From: an uncultured Paludibaculum sp.
GTDB taxonomy: Bacteria > Acidobacteriota > Terriglobia > Bryobacterales > Bryobacteraceae
Direction of reading: 5' to 3'
Assembly (NCBI RefSeq): GCF_963665245.1
Contig: NZ_OY762267.1
Location: forward strand, 1,860,001 to 1,924,000
DNA length: 64,000 nt
Positions 27,275 to 36,639 of the stretch are shown here, one piece after another (within the stretch, counting starts at the first letter, position 1; the number at the start of each line of letters is the position of its first letter). The notes under the pieces are model-generated. The model saw only the letters and a list, made by a program, of their open reading frames with translations. It ran no database searches and was not told the origin of the DNA. Position numbers and translations under genes: made by a program.

Positions 27275-29995
27275 TTACGGCTGGCCGCCGATCTCCTTCA
27301 GCCGCCGGTGATCAAATGCGGACGAGGTGCCATGCCGCGGCCAGTCGAGCCACAACTGGCGCGCCTTCTTCGTGTAGGATCCATCGAACCAGGCGGCGGC
27401 CTCGTAGAGCGCACTTAGGTGTTGCAGCATCTCGAGGCTGTCCAAATGCTGCAGTAGATACCCTTCCACTTGCCCCAGTGCCTGCAGCGTCAGGCGGCGG
27501 GACTCGTCAGGTTGTTCGAGCCGGAGCTGAGCCGCCAGTTCGCGGCGCGCCGCCGCGCCGATGAGACGGTAGGAAGGGCTGGGGTCCTTGACGGCATCCA
27601 GATCGGCGGCCACGGCCTTCAGGATAGCGATGGACTCCTGCGTCTTCCGCACGGCGGCCAGCCCCGCACCGAGGTCGGTCTTGAAGCTGAGGACGTGGCG
27701 TTGGTAGACCCGGTCGTCCGGCGATGTAGCCAGAACCTGGGCCGACACCTCGACCGCCCGGCGCAGGTGGCGGACTGCGACGTCCGGCTGCGTGGATCGG
27801 AGGACGCGGCCATATTGAGCAGCCGTATAGGCCAGGTCGAGCTTGGCTGTGCGATTGGCCGGGTCGACGCCGGCCAGGTCCTCGGCGATGTCGAGCGCCG
27901 CGCCGGTGTGGTGAATGGCGTCGGCGGTCAGACACAGGTTCGGGATGAGCGGGTCGCCCAGTAGGGCGCCAACGGAGAGATGTGCAGACAGTACGCTGCG
28001 GCGTTCTGCCTGCCCGGCCTTTAGGGCCTGGGCCAATACCGAGAAGCGTTGCAGGGCGTCGCGATAGAACCTGAGCGCGCCGTCGAGATCGCCGCGCATC
28101 ACCTTTGCATCGCCCAGCCTCTGGGTAACGAGCGCGACGCCGCGCTCGGACCGCGCGCCGGGCGCAAGGGTCCGCACCTTCTCGTAGACGGGTAGAGCCT
28201 GGGCATACCGCTGCTCGGCCAGCACGGCACGATTGGAGTCGGCGAAGCGCTCACCCAGTTCACGATAGAGGGAAGCCAGGATGCGCAGGCTGGCCAGATC
28301 GGGCCGCTGCTCGACCAGCGCTTCGGCCAGCGTCAACGACTCGGTGAGCCGCCGTTCATACTGGTCGTCACCGTCCTTTTCCCGCAGGCGGTGTTCGAGC
28401 AGTCCGAGCATCCTCTCCGCCTCGATGATCTGCTGCAGCAGCTCGGGGTTGCGGATGCCGGCGTCGAACAGGCCGCGCCCGATCTCCACCGACTTCCGAT
28501 AGCTCTTCAGCGCATCGCTGCTGCGGCCCAGGCTCGCACTGCGCGGCCCGCCCTGAACATCGCCCAGCTTGCGGTAAGCCAGGGCCAGTTCAGTGCGGAG
28601 TTCGACGTCGTTGGCGGCCTCGGTGGCCAGACTATCGAGGTACTCACTGGCGGTCTTGACGAGCGATTCGCGTGCTGGGGTGGAGCCTTCCAGGTTACGA
28701 ATCTGCTCATCGAAGTCAAACAGGAAGCGGTTGGCGAGCTGGCGCACCTGACGGAAGCGCATCTCCGCACGCCGGGCTTGCTGCCTGGCCACCGAGGCCT
28801 GCCAGGACGTCACACCAGCCGCGGCCACCAGCGTGACCACCAGCAAGGCCGCGGCCGTACTGGCGACGCGATGACGCCTCAGGAACTTGCGCGCCCGGTA
28901 GGCCCGCGAGTCGCGGCGGGCCTGAATCGGCAGGCCGGTAAGATAGCGCCGCAGGTCGTCGGCCAGATGTTCCACCGACGCGTAGCGCCGTGCCGGATCC
29001 TTGTGCATGGCCTCAAGCACGATGACGTCCAACTCGGCATCGAGACGGCTGAAGGCGCCGGTGCGGGCGGCCGCCGTGCTGGGGCGCTCGGTTTCCTCCT
29101 CGCAGACGGCCCGGTCGATTTCGAGGGGTGTGTAGTCCTTGAGGCGATGCGGCTTGGTACCGCTGAGGAGCTCGTAAAGGACGACGCCCAGCGAGTAGAC
29201 ATCGGAGGCAGTGGTCACGGACTCGCCTCTCACCTGCTCTGGGCTCGCGTAGTCCGGCGTGAGCAGGCGCATGCCGGTGGACGTATGCATGATGGCCTCC
29301 TGCATGGCGCCGGGCTCCAGGAGTTTGGCGATGCCGAAGTCGAGCAGTTTCGGCTCACCCGATGCGGTCACCAGGATGTTGCTGGGTTTCAGATCCCGAT
29401 GGATGACGAGAAAACGATGGGCATACTGGACGGCGGCCGCGATCTTCAGGAAGAGTTCGAGGCGCGCGCGGACGTCCAGCGCGTGCTCCACGGCGAAGTC
29501 GGTGACCGGGCGGCCTTCGATGTACTCCATGACGATGTACGGCAGACCGTCGTCCGTCTCACCGCCATCCAGCAGCCGCGCGATGTTGGGGTGTTCGAGC
29601 GTGGCGAGGATCTGCCGCTCATGACGGAACCGTTCGTGAACAAACTCGCCGTAGCCGGAGAAGCGAGCCATCTTGATGGCCACTCGCTTGTGGTACTGCT
29701 GGTCGGCCCTTTCGGCCAGGTAGACGGCGCCCATGCCGCCGCGGCCGATCTCCTTCAGAATGCGGTAGGCACCCACCATGCGGGGTCCGGGCGCGGCGAG
29801 TTTGACCGCGGCGCGGCCAAACGCCTCTTCCACGAAGCCCCCCGCACCTTGTTCGGCGTCGAGCAGCGACTCCACCTCGGCGCGCAGCAGGTCATCGTCT
29901 CCACAGGCCTCGTCGAGAAATGTCCGGCGCTCGCTGGAAGGCAGACCAGCGGCGGCGACGAAGAGATCTTGTATACGTTCCCAGCGATCGTCCAT
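27275..29995 (-). CDS. Transmembrane Ser/Thr protein kinase with C-terminal TPR-like region
   Basis: A 906-residue protein. Residues 1-75 form a small helical domain common in this acidobacterial/planctomycete kinase group. The kinase domain has the glycine loop GRGGMG (84-89), catalytic lysine K108, HRDLKPSN (from 199) and DFG (219-221), all intact. A transmembrane helix follows near residues 375-400 (after KFLRRHRVAST), then a helical, TPR-like C-terminal half of about 480 residues that would lie outside the membrane. It is divergent from an ECF sigma gene, a pairing in which the kinase may control the sigma factor's activity. Confidence 0.93.
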   Translation of the reverse strand: MDDRWERIQDLFVAAAGLPSSERRTFLDEACGDDDLLRAEVESLLDAEQGAGGFVEEAFGRAAVKLAAPGPRMVGAYRILKEIGRGGMGAVYLAERADQQYHKRVAIKMARFSGYGEFVHERFRHERQILATLEHPNIARLLDGGETDDGLPYIVMEYIEGRPVTDFAVEHALDVRARLELFLKIAAAVQYAHRFLVIHRDLKPSNILVTASGEPKLLDFGIAKLLEPGAMQEAIMHTSTGMRLLTPDYASPEQVRGESVTTASDVYSLGVVLYELLSGTKPHRLKDYTPLEIDRAVCEEETERPSTAAARTGAFSRLDAELDVIVLEAMHKDPARRYASVEHLADDLRRYLTGLPIQARRDSRAYRARKFLRRHRVASTAAALLVVTLVAAAGVTSWQASVARQQARRAEMRFRQVRQLANRFLFDFDEQIRNLEGSTPARESLVKTASEYLDSLATEAANDVELRTELALAYRKLGDVQGGPRSASLGRSSDALKSYRKSVEIGRGLFDAGIRNPELLQQIIEAERMLGLLEHRLREKDGDDQYERRLTESLTLAEALVEQRPDLASLRILASLYRELGERFADSNRAVLAEQRYAQALPVYEKVRTLAPGARSERGVALVTQRLGDAKVMRGDLDGALRFYRDALQRFSVLAQALKAGQAERRSVLSAHLSVGALLGDPLIPNLCLTADAIHHTGAALDIAEDLAGVDPANRTAKLDLAYTAAQYGRVLRSTQPDVAVRHLRRAVEVSAQVLATSPDDRVYQRHVLSFKTDLGAGLAAVRKTQESIAILKAVAADLDAVKDPSPSYRLIGAAARRELAAQLRLEQPDESRRLTLQALGQVEGYLLQHLDSLEMLQHLSALYEAAAWFDGSYTKKARQLWLDWPRHGTSSAFDHRRLKEIGGQP

Positions 29996-30013
29996 CTGAG
30001 ATATTGATATAAC
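29996..30013. promoter_or_regulatory. 18-bp divergent spacer between kinase and sigma factor
   Basis: Only 18 AT-rich bases separate the two start codons. Neither strand has a Shine-Dalgarno within it, so both mRNAs must be leaderless, or have leaders and promoters lying inside the opposite gene. See findings. Confidence 0.5.
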
Positions 30014-30619
30014 ATGTCGGGAAATACTGGTCCTACTGGGGCGGATGTTACGCGGCTATTGGCGGCGTGGCAGGTTGGGGATTCCGAGGCTCTTCAGAGA
30101 TTAACACCGCTGGTTTTCGACGAATTGCGGAAGCTGGCCGCATCCTATATGCGGCGGGAGCGTCCGGGCCACACGCTGCAGGCGACCGCGCTGGTCAACG
30201 AGGCGTATTTGCGCCTGGCGGGCATCGAGAACAAAGACTGGCGCAACAGAGCGCACTTCTTCGCGATTGCCGCGCACATCATGAGACAACTGCTGATGGA
30301 GCACGCGCGCGGGCGAAATGCGCAGAAGCGGGGCGGGGGGCAGGGGGCCATTCGTCTGGACGAGGCGTTGGTAGTCGGAGTGGAGCCGGATGAGGATCTG
30401 TTGCATCTGGACGACGGGCTATCGGCGCTGGCGGCGAAGGACGCACGGAAAAGCCGGATCATCGAGCTGCGCTACTTCGGCGGGCTTGAGGTGGCGGAGA
30501 TCGCGGAGGTGACGGGGGTGTCTGTCGCCACCGTGGGACGCGACCTGCGCATCGGCCTCGCGTGGCTGCATCGCTATTTGAAGGACGGGTCCAACCAGAA
30601 TGGAGCCGCTGAAGGATGA
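30014..30619 (+). CDS. ECF-like sigma-70 factor (TIGR02999-like)
   Basis: A 201-residue protein. The N-terminal DVTRLLAAWQVGDSEALQRL, then LVNEAYLRL and HIMRQLLMEHARGRNAQKR, fit the ECF-like sigma group first seen in Rhodopirellula and common in Acidobacteria. Region 4 has IIELRYFGGLEVAEIAEV, a helix-turn-helix, and RDLRIGLAWLHRYL. It directly faces a Ser/Thr kinase gene across 18 bp. Family members are typically linked to kinases rather than to anti-sigma factors, suggesting activation by phosphorylation. Confidence 0.92.
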   Translation: MSGNTGPTGADVTRLLAAWQVGDSEALQRLTPLVFDELRKLAASYMRRERPGHTLQATALVNEAYLRLAGIENKDWRNRAHFFAIAAHIMRQLLMEHARGRNAQKRGGGQGAIRLDEALVVGVEPDEDLLHLDDGLSALAAKDARKSRIIELRYFGGLEVAEIAEVTGVSVATVGRDLRIGLAWLHRYLKDGSNQNGAAEG

Positions 30620-30620
30620 A

Positions 30621-30650
30621 GCGGCCAGACGTCTGATGACGCCCGGCCGC
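30621..30650. terminator. Possible bidirectional hairpin between convergent genes
   Basis: GCGGCC (30621-30626) pairs with GGCCGC (30645-30650) in the 38-bp gap between the convergent sigma factor and metallopeptidase genes. There is no T-run on either strand, so the call is weak. Confidence 0.25.
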
Positions 30651-30657
30651 CTGATGG

Positions 30658-33600
30658 TCAGTTCCCCAGGCCCAGGACGGGCGCGTAGACCGATACGTCG
30701 TCGACGTAGAAGCTGGTTACTGTCGAGGCGTTCTGATCCACGCTGAACTGCATGTAGACCGTCTTGCCCCGCAAGGCCGCAAGCTGCGCCGGAGTGAGCG
30801 TGTAGACCATGCGGGTGTAGCCGGCGACGGCGTCCTGCGGAGGTAGTGTCGTAGCGCCGGTCACACTGGTGATGGGTAGCAGCACCTGGTTGTCGATGGA
30901 GACCAAGGCCGCCTTGAACACGTCACCAGGGTCCTTCGCACTCACGCGCATCCTGAGGTAGAACGAAACGGTGACGGACTGAGGGTTCTGCGGGATGGCG
31001 ATCAACTGCCGGATCTTGGAGGTGCCAGCCGCGCCGGAAGTGACGAAGCGGGCATAACGCACGCCGGTCTGGGCGTAGTTCATCTGATTCTCACCGTCGT
31101 TCATGCCGATGGAGGAGTTCAGACCGGGCAGGGACCAACCAGACTGGCCGTTCTCGAAGCCTCCGTTGGTGACCTGGTTCTTCTTGCCGGTGAACGTGAT
31201 GGGCACGATGTTGGAGCCGAGCGCGGAGTCGTCGAAGCGAACGAGGAAGGCCTGAACGTTGTAAGTGCCGGCCGGAACCGCTCCGGTATTGAAGACGGCA
31301 CCGTCGAGCGTGCTGCCGTCGAGGCCCACGGTTTGACCATTGATGCGGTATTGCACGGACTTGATGGAGTCCGCACTGATGCCCGTGGTGGTGGCACGCA
31401 TGCGGACGACATGGCCCGGCTCATCCAGTTCCGCCTTGAGGACGACGGCCTGAGGCAGGGCGTAGGTGAGGCTGACGGCGTCGACGACGAAGCGAGTGGT
31501 ATTGGACTTGGAGAGCGATGCCTTGAACCGAAGGAGCATGTCCTTGTCCTTGAATTGCGTGACGTTGAACTCCAGACGCTTGTAGTGATGCAGCGGGTCG
31601 CTGATGGTCACTTCCTCGCTTGAGACATCCGCCAGGGACGTGGTCTTGTTGATGCTGGAGTCATACAGGTCGACGAACAGGTTCTCGCCGGGGAGGTACT
31701 CGACACCGACGACGCGGTAGCGGATGCTGAGCGTCGCGTTGAGGGCCTCCTTGGGCAGCTTGAACTTGTGGTTAGCCGCCTGTCCGTCGTCGCGGAACCG
31801 CAGGTAGTTCTGGCCGAGATAGGCCGTCGGGGCATTGGTACCCAGCATTTCGCCGGCTGAGAGGCCCCAGCCATCGGTGCCGTCCTCAAAGCTGCCATTG
31901 CTGATTGCCTGGTTGGTGCCAGTGATGGTGAATTGGGCCGACTTGATGGTCGATTTACCCATGAAGTCGACGGCGCGCGCGAAGGCGGTATAGGTCCCGG
32001 GCTTGAGGGAGGAGATGTCGATGACTGCCTGGTAGGGTGGCATCCTACGAGTGGCCCGAACCGAGTTACCGAGGCCGAACTCCACCATGGGGAAGGTATC
32101 GTCGCTGGCTGAGGCCGTGATGAGGAGGCTGCCTTCCTTCTCGTCGAGTTGGAGAGAGGAGACAGACACCTGGGGCTGAGCGATGTCCTTGACCGCCTTG
32201 CCCACGTTGATGGCCGCCCAGGCATTGATCACAGCGTTGACTTCGGGCGAATCGGCGCCATAGGCGTACTCGGCCGCGTCGACCCATGCGTCGCGCATGG
32301 TGGCGAAGGTCGGGTCGTTGTAGGGCGGGAAGACGGTGCTGGCCAGGAACCAGATACGCGCGGCCTTGGCGAGGCCGATGCCGGCCATGCCTTTGGGAAA
32401 GTAAGTGGAGTAGGTGGAGGCGTCGGAGTCCGGGGAGGCGCCTTCCACCAGCATGACAAACATGTGCCCGTAGGCGCAGCCCTGGACGTGCTCCTCAAAG
32501 GTGCCCATGCCGGGCTGCCAGTAGCGGCGGCCGGTCTGGTTGTAGAACGGAGCAGCCGATGGGTCGGGCGGATAGCTGCTGGGCGTGTACATCCGGTAGT
32601 GGAAGTAGTTGTTGTCGTTGGCGTAGGTGAGCGACTTGCCTTTGCCGAGGGTGACGTTGGTATAGAAGTTGGTGATGGCGCCCAGGATGTCGCCATGACC
32701 TTCATTCAGGCCGGAAGCCTCGCTAGGCCGGTCGTAGTCCGTCGACATCTGATGGCCCCAGACGCCGTGGCCCAACTCGTGAGCTACGGTGGGTAGCGGG
32801 ATGTTGGGGAATACGTTCTTGTCTGGGTCCGGGTCGACGATGCCGTCGCCAAAGAAGGCGGCTTGGGCACCGTAGTTGTAGTGCGCGTCGGTGTAGTTCA
32901 CGTCGTAGTGGGCGCGGGTGCTGATGGGCGTGTTGTTGCCGTCGAGTCCCTTGAACTTGAAGACGTTGGCCAGGACATCGTAGGTGCGCGTCACGGCCCA
33001 GAAGATATCCACGGCGGGCGACTGAGCGGTCTCGCCGTTCAACGGCATGTTGGAGCTGTAGCGCTGATTGTCACCCCAGCTATTCGAGCCGTCCGTGATG
33101 GGACTCGTCTTCTTGTACTTGTGGGAGTCGGTGTTGTTGTTGCTGCGCGTGGTGTTGCCGGGCCAGTTGCCGCGGGTGATGTCGTAGAGCTGGTACTCGC
33201 CATTCACCTTGGTGGTGTTGAGCTGGACTTTGCGGCGGTAGATGGGGAAGCCGTTGCCCACGGCGGGCTCGCGGACATCATCGTTGACCTCGGCGGACGT
33301 CTTGCGGACGATGCGGCCGGCGGCGGCGTCGACGAAGTAGTAGGTAGCGTGGAAGTTGAAGGCATCGTCCGCCTCTTCGGCCGGCATGGCGAGGACGCGA
33401 TAGATCAGGCGGTAGTGGCTGACGCGCCTCGTTTCGTCGTCCGCATTCGGGGCCGGGCCTCCGGCGGGTGTGGGCAGGGCAACGGTTTCGACGACCGGAT
33501 CGATATACAACTCCGGTGTGCCGGCAATGGCCGAAGCGGGCATGTTGGCGAGAGCACGGTTGCCGGCGGCGAGGTCCAGACGAATGGTCTCGAGGGCCTG

Positions 33601-33981
33601 TTGGGCGTTGATGGCCGGGTTGGTGTCGACGTCGACGCGGCGGTGGAGCCGGTTGGTGGGTTGGAGCATCTGGCCGTCCACGGTGAGGTGGGTAACCACC
33701 TGGCCCGTGCGGACCGGAATACCGTGGAATAACTGGAGAAAACGAACGTGCAGGGTGCCGAACTCGTCGAGCACGGGGTTGCCGATGGGCCGTAGCGCGG
33801 AGTTCGCGTCAAGTCCGAGACGATAGTGCTGTGTTTCGACATAGGCTTTGCTGGTGTCGATGCGGGCCGCCTGCTGCTGCTCCAATCGCGCCAACTCGTC
33901 CTCCGATAGAACTCGCCTTTCGGCGAACAAGAGACCGCCGGTGAAGGCGGACAGTATGAACAAGGATGTGGTAAGTCGCAT
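30658..33981 (-). CDS. Secreted thermolysin-like (M4/M36-type) zinc metallopeptidase with C-terminal beta domains
   Basis: An 1107-residue protein starting MRLTTSLFILSAF, with AGGAAAT upstream of the ATG at 33981. After the signal peptide come an FTP/PepSY-like propeptide region (about 30-250) and the peptidase domain. The zinc motif is HELGH at 401-405, and the third ligand is probably E427 in GLNEGHGD, followed by D431 in the spacing seen in M4 enzymes. About 480 C-terminal residues hold two jelly-roll-like modules, both starting N(G/Q)-G-FE(D/N)G, with Ig-like segments between. It probably degrades extracellular protein. Autocatalytic removal of the propeptide is expected from the family. 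Confidence 0.88.
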   Translation of the reverse strand: MRLTTSLFILSAFTGGLLFAERRVLSEDELARLEQQQAARIDTSKAYVETQHYRLGLDANSALRPIGNPVLDEFGTLHVRFLQLFHGIPVRTGQVVTHLTVDGQMLQPTNRLHRRVDVDTNPAINAQQALETIRLDLAAGNRALANMPASAIAGTPELYIDPVVETVALPTPAGGPAPNADDETRRVSHYRLIYRVLAMPAEEADDAFNFHATYYFVDAAAGRIVRKTSAEVNDDVREPAVGNGFPIYRRKVQLNTTKVNGEYQLYDITRGNWPGNTTRSNNNTDSHKYKKTSPITDGSNSWGDNQRYSSNMPLNGETAQSPAVDIFWAVTRTYDVLANVFKFKGLDGNNTPISTRAHYDVNYTDAHYNYGAQAAFFGDGIVDPDPDKNVFPNIPLPTVAHELGHGVWGHQMSTDYDRPSEASGLNEGHGDILGAITNFYTNVTLGKGKSLTYANDNNYFHYRMYTPSSYPPDPSAAPFYNQTGRRYWQPGMGTFEEHVQGCAYGHMFVMLVEGASPDSDASTYSTYFPKGMAGIGLAKAARIWFLASTVFPPYNDPTFATMRDAWVDAAEYAYGADSPEVNAVINAWAAINVGKAVKDIAQPQVSVSSLQLDEKEGSLLITASASDDTFPMVEFGLGNSVRATRRMPPYQAVIDISSLKPGTYTAFARAVDFMGKSTIKSAQFTITGTNQAISNGSFEDGTDGWGLSAGEMLGTNAPTAYLGQNYLRFRDDGQAANHKFKLPKEALNATLSIRYRVVGVEYLPGENLFVDLYDSSINKTTSLADVSSEEVTISDPLHHYKRLEFNVTQFKDKDMLLRFKASLSKSNTTRFVVDAVSLTYALPQAVVLKAELDEPGHVVRMRATTTGISADSIKSVQYRINGQTVGLDGSTLDGAVFNTGAVPAGTYNVQAFLVRFDDSALGSNIVPITFTGKKNQVTNGGFENGQSGWSLPGLNSSIGMNDGENQMNYAQTGVRYARFVTSGAAGTSKIRQLIAIPQNPQSVTVSFYLRMRVSAKDPGDVFKAALVSIDNQVLLPITSVTGATTLPPQDAVAGYTRMVYTLTPAQLAALRGKTVYMQFSVDQNASTVTSFYVDDVSVYAPVLGLGN

Positions 33982-34181
33982 CTCTGATTTCCTCAATGAG
34001 ACAGTGTGCAAGCCGGGTGGGCGATCGATCACGGGGGATGAAAGAATTCTGATCTTTGGTGAACCGGGCGTGAGCCGCGGCTGCCGCGTGTTCCGCTTCC
34101 GTGGCACCATAGAGAAAAGACAAAGTCGCCCGCGTCGGCGAGGTGGTCTGTAATCCTATTGCCTTCAGAGGGAGATTCCAC

Positions 34182-35444
34182 TTGTTAACCAGACGCGCGC
34201 TTATGGCGACCGCCGCTTCCGCGGCCGCCGCGCCACTCCTGTCCGCCCAGACCAAGTCCCTGCCGCCTTCCATCGCCGCGCTGAAGAGCCGCCAGGGCGA
34301 GGTGAAACCCATCACGAACGAAGAGCGCCAGGCGCGCCTCGACCGGGCACAACGGTTGATGGCCGAGAAGAAGATCGACGCCATCTGCATGGCCGGCGGC
34401 ACGTCGCTGCAGTACTTCGCCAATGTCCGTTGGGGCAACAGCGAACGGATGCTGATGATGATCCTGCCGGCGAAGGGCGAGCCGTTCTTCGTGGTGCCGA
34501 GTTTCGAGGAAGACCGCGCCCGAGAGCAGATCGCCTTGGGTCCGGCGGGTGACAAGGCGCAAGTCTCGCGGTGGGAAGAAGACGAGAGCCCTTACGAGAA
34601 GGTCGCCCTGGGTCTGAAGGAACGAGGGATCCGCACCGGCACGCTGGGTGTGGAGGAGACCGCGAAGTTTGTCTTCAGTGAAGGCATCGGCAAGGCCGCC
34701 ACGCAGGTGAAGATCACCAATGCGACGGAGATCACCGCCGGCTGCCGGATGATCAAGAGCCCGGCGGAGTTGGCCCTGATGCGGCTGGCGGCGAGCGTGA
34801 CGCTGGAAGCCTATGAGGCGGCATGGAAGGCGATCACGCCGGGGATCACGAACCGAGATTTCGGGGCGCTGATCACAGCCGCACACGCCCAGTTGGGCTT
34901 CCAGGGTGGCGCCATGGTCTTGACCGGCGAGTATTCCGCGCTGCCGCACGGAACCATCAAGCCGCAGATCATCCGGGAAGGAACGATCGTGCTGATCGAC
35001 GGCGAGTGCCGGGCGGATGGTTATCCGTCCGACATCACGCGCACGTTTGTGATCGGCAAGTCCACCGACAAGATGAAGAAGGTGTTCGACATCGTGCGGA
35101 AGGCGCAGGACGCGGCCCTGAAGGCCGCCCGTCCTGGCTTGGCCTGTGAAAGTGTGGACGCCGCCGCGAGGAAGGTGATCACGGAGGCGGGCTACGGGCC
35201 GGACTACAAGTACTTCACGCACCGCCTAGGCCACGGCATGGGGATGGACGGGCACGAGTGGCCTTACCTGGTGCGCGGGAACAAGCTGCCGCTGGCGAAA
35301 GACATGACGTTTAGCGACGAGCCCGGGATCTATATCAAGGGCGAGTTTGGTGTGCGGTTGGAAGATGACATGCACATCACGGAGAGCGGAGCGGAGTTGT
35401 TCACACCGCAGAGTTCGTCGTTGGAGCAGCCGTTCGCGGTGTAG
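34182..35444 (+). CDS. Exported M24 family (Xaa-Pro) metallopeptidase
   Basis: A 420-residue protein. The TTG start at 34182 follows AGAGGGAG by 7 bases and gives the N-terminus MLTRRALMATAASAAAAPLL, a twin-arginine-like signal (RRALMA). The pita-bread domain has the dinuclear metal ligands in order: D273 and D284 (LIDGECRADGYPSD), the histidine of the RLGHGMGMDGHEWP segment, the glutamate of SDEPGIY and the glutamate of RLEDDMHI. The family cleaves N-terminal residues before proline or related dipeptides. Tat export fits a metal enzyme folded in the cytoplasm. It starts about 200 bp from the divergent metallopeptidase gene, and both would handle extracellular peptides. Confidence 0.9.
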   Translation: MLTRRALMATAASAAAAPLLSAQTKSLPPSIAALKSRQGEVKPITNEERQARLDRAQRLMAEKKIDAICMAGGTSLQYFANVRWGNSERMLMMILPAKGEPFFVVPSFEEDRAREQIALGPAGDKAQVSRWEEDESPYEKVALGLKERGIRTGTLGVEETAKFVFSEGIGKAATQVKITNATEITAGCRMIKSPAELALMRLAASVTLEAYEAAWKAITPGITNRDFGALITAAHAQLGFQGGAMVLTGEYSALPHGTIKPQIIREGTIVLIDGECRADGYPSDITRTFVIGKSTDKMKKVFDIVRKAQDAALKAARPGLACESVDAAARKVITEAGYGPDYKYFTHRLGHGMGMDGHEWPYLVRGNKLPLAKDMTFSDEPGIYIKGEFGVRLEDDMHITESGAELFTPQSSSLEQPFAV

Positions 35445-35486
35445 GCGCGAGGTGGTTCGCGGCGGTTTGGCGGGCTCGAATCCGGA

Positions 35487-35531
35487 GGGCTGAGCTGGGG
35501 CTCAGCCGCGGACCGAGGGTCCGCCTTACCT
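35487..35531. repeat. Two-hairpin dispersed repeat element, single copy
   Basis: Two adjacent perfect hairpins: GGCTGAGC / GCTCAGCC (35487-35494 with 35499-35506) and GCGGACC / GGTCCGC (35507-35513 with 35517-35523), followed by CTTACCTG. The same plan recurs four times at 49159-49742 with different but still paired stem bases. It lies just after the M24 peptidase stop. Confidence 0.7.
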
Positions 35532-35804
35532 GCTCGGGGAACTGGGGAGCCCACTTTCGGAGAGGATTTTGGGGTGTCGGAATGCGGGCGGGTCTGAGCG
35601 CTTCGGCGGCTTGGGGCAGGTTCTGTTCCTGCCGCGTCTGCGCGGTGCCGGAGGGCCGGCACCGTTGCGCTGAGCATCGAGTTTAAGTTGTCAATGATCG
35701 AGGTGGCCGCGAAGTCGTCCTTATGGATAAGGATGCGACGCGCCCTGAGCACGCAGACTGTCAGGTTGCCGATGCGGATCTTCCGCTGTCAGCGTTCGGA
35801 GTCA

Positions 35805-36625
35805 GATGGCTTCGTTTGGCGCCCAGCGTGAATCGTGATAGTCGGTGTTGGCTTTGATCCCGCTGGAGCAGCGGATTGCGCCTGGCCTCGGTCGGCGCTC
35901 GGATGCTGGTGGCTTCGCTTGCTGTGTGGAGTGGATTCTGGCTGATGATGGTTGTTGGCTTTGATCCCGCGGGAGCGGTGGATTGCCCTTTGCCTCGGAC
36001 GGTGGGCGGAGGCTGATGGCTTCGTTTGTTGGGCGGAGTGGATTCTGGCTGATGGTGGTTGTTGGCTTTGATCCCGCGGGAGCGGTGGATTGCCCTTTGC
36101 CTCGGACGGCGGGCGGAGGCTGATGGCTTCGTTTGCTGGGCGGAGTGGATCCTGGCTGATGGTGGTTGTTGGCTTTGATCCCGCGGCAGCGATGGTTTGC
36201 CCTTTGCCTCGGACGGTGGGCGGAGGCTGATGGCTTCGTTTGCTGTGCGGAGTGGATTCTGGCTGATGGTGGTTGTTGGCTTTGATCCCGCAGCAGCGAT
36301 GGTTTGCCCTTTGCCTCGGACGGTGTTCGGAGGCTGATGGCTTCGTTTGCTGGGCGGAGTGGATCCTGGCTGATGGTGGTTGTTGGCTTTGATCCCGCGG
36401 CAGCGGTGGTTTGCGCCTCGCCTCGGACGGTGTTCCGAGACTGATGGCTTCGTTTGGTGAGTGGAGTGAGTCGGGCGGTTGTTGTTGGCTTTGATCCCAC
36501 GGGAGCGGCGGTTTGCACCTCGCCTCGGGCGGCGTCCGGAGGCTGATGGCTTCGTTTGGTGAGTGGAGCAAGTCCTGGTGGTTGGCGTTGGCTTTGATCC
36601 CACAGCAGCGGTGGTTTGCACCTCG
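35805..36625. repeat. Tandem repeat, eight units of 107 bp (last two 102-103 bp)
   Basis: The landmark GGCTTTGATCCC (third C lost or changed in some copies) starts at 35850, 35957, 36064, 36171, 36278, 36385, 36487 and 36590, giving spacings of 107 five times, then 102 and 103. Units differ by scattered substitutions. Because 107 is not a multiple of three, each minus-strand frame passes through the same three peptide modules in turn, and all three minus frames stay open for 260-338 codons. I treat it as a repeat, not as a gene, because no frame has a ribosome site and composition is atypical (Gln/Arg/Ser/Pro-rich). Confidence 0.85.
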
Positions 36626-36639
36626 AGCGCCGAGCCGGG

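Noticed and set aside
35461..35490. tRNA-like GGGCTCGAATCC segment
   Set aside because: No acceptor stem, D-arm or anticodon arm can be drawn around it.
35805..36625. CRISPR array
   Set aside because: The repeated unit fills the whole 107-bp period; there are no unique spacers of regular length, no short palindromic repeat and no cas genes.
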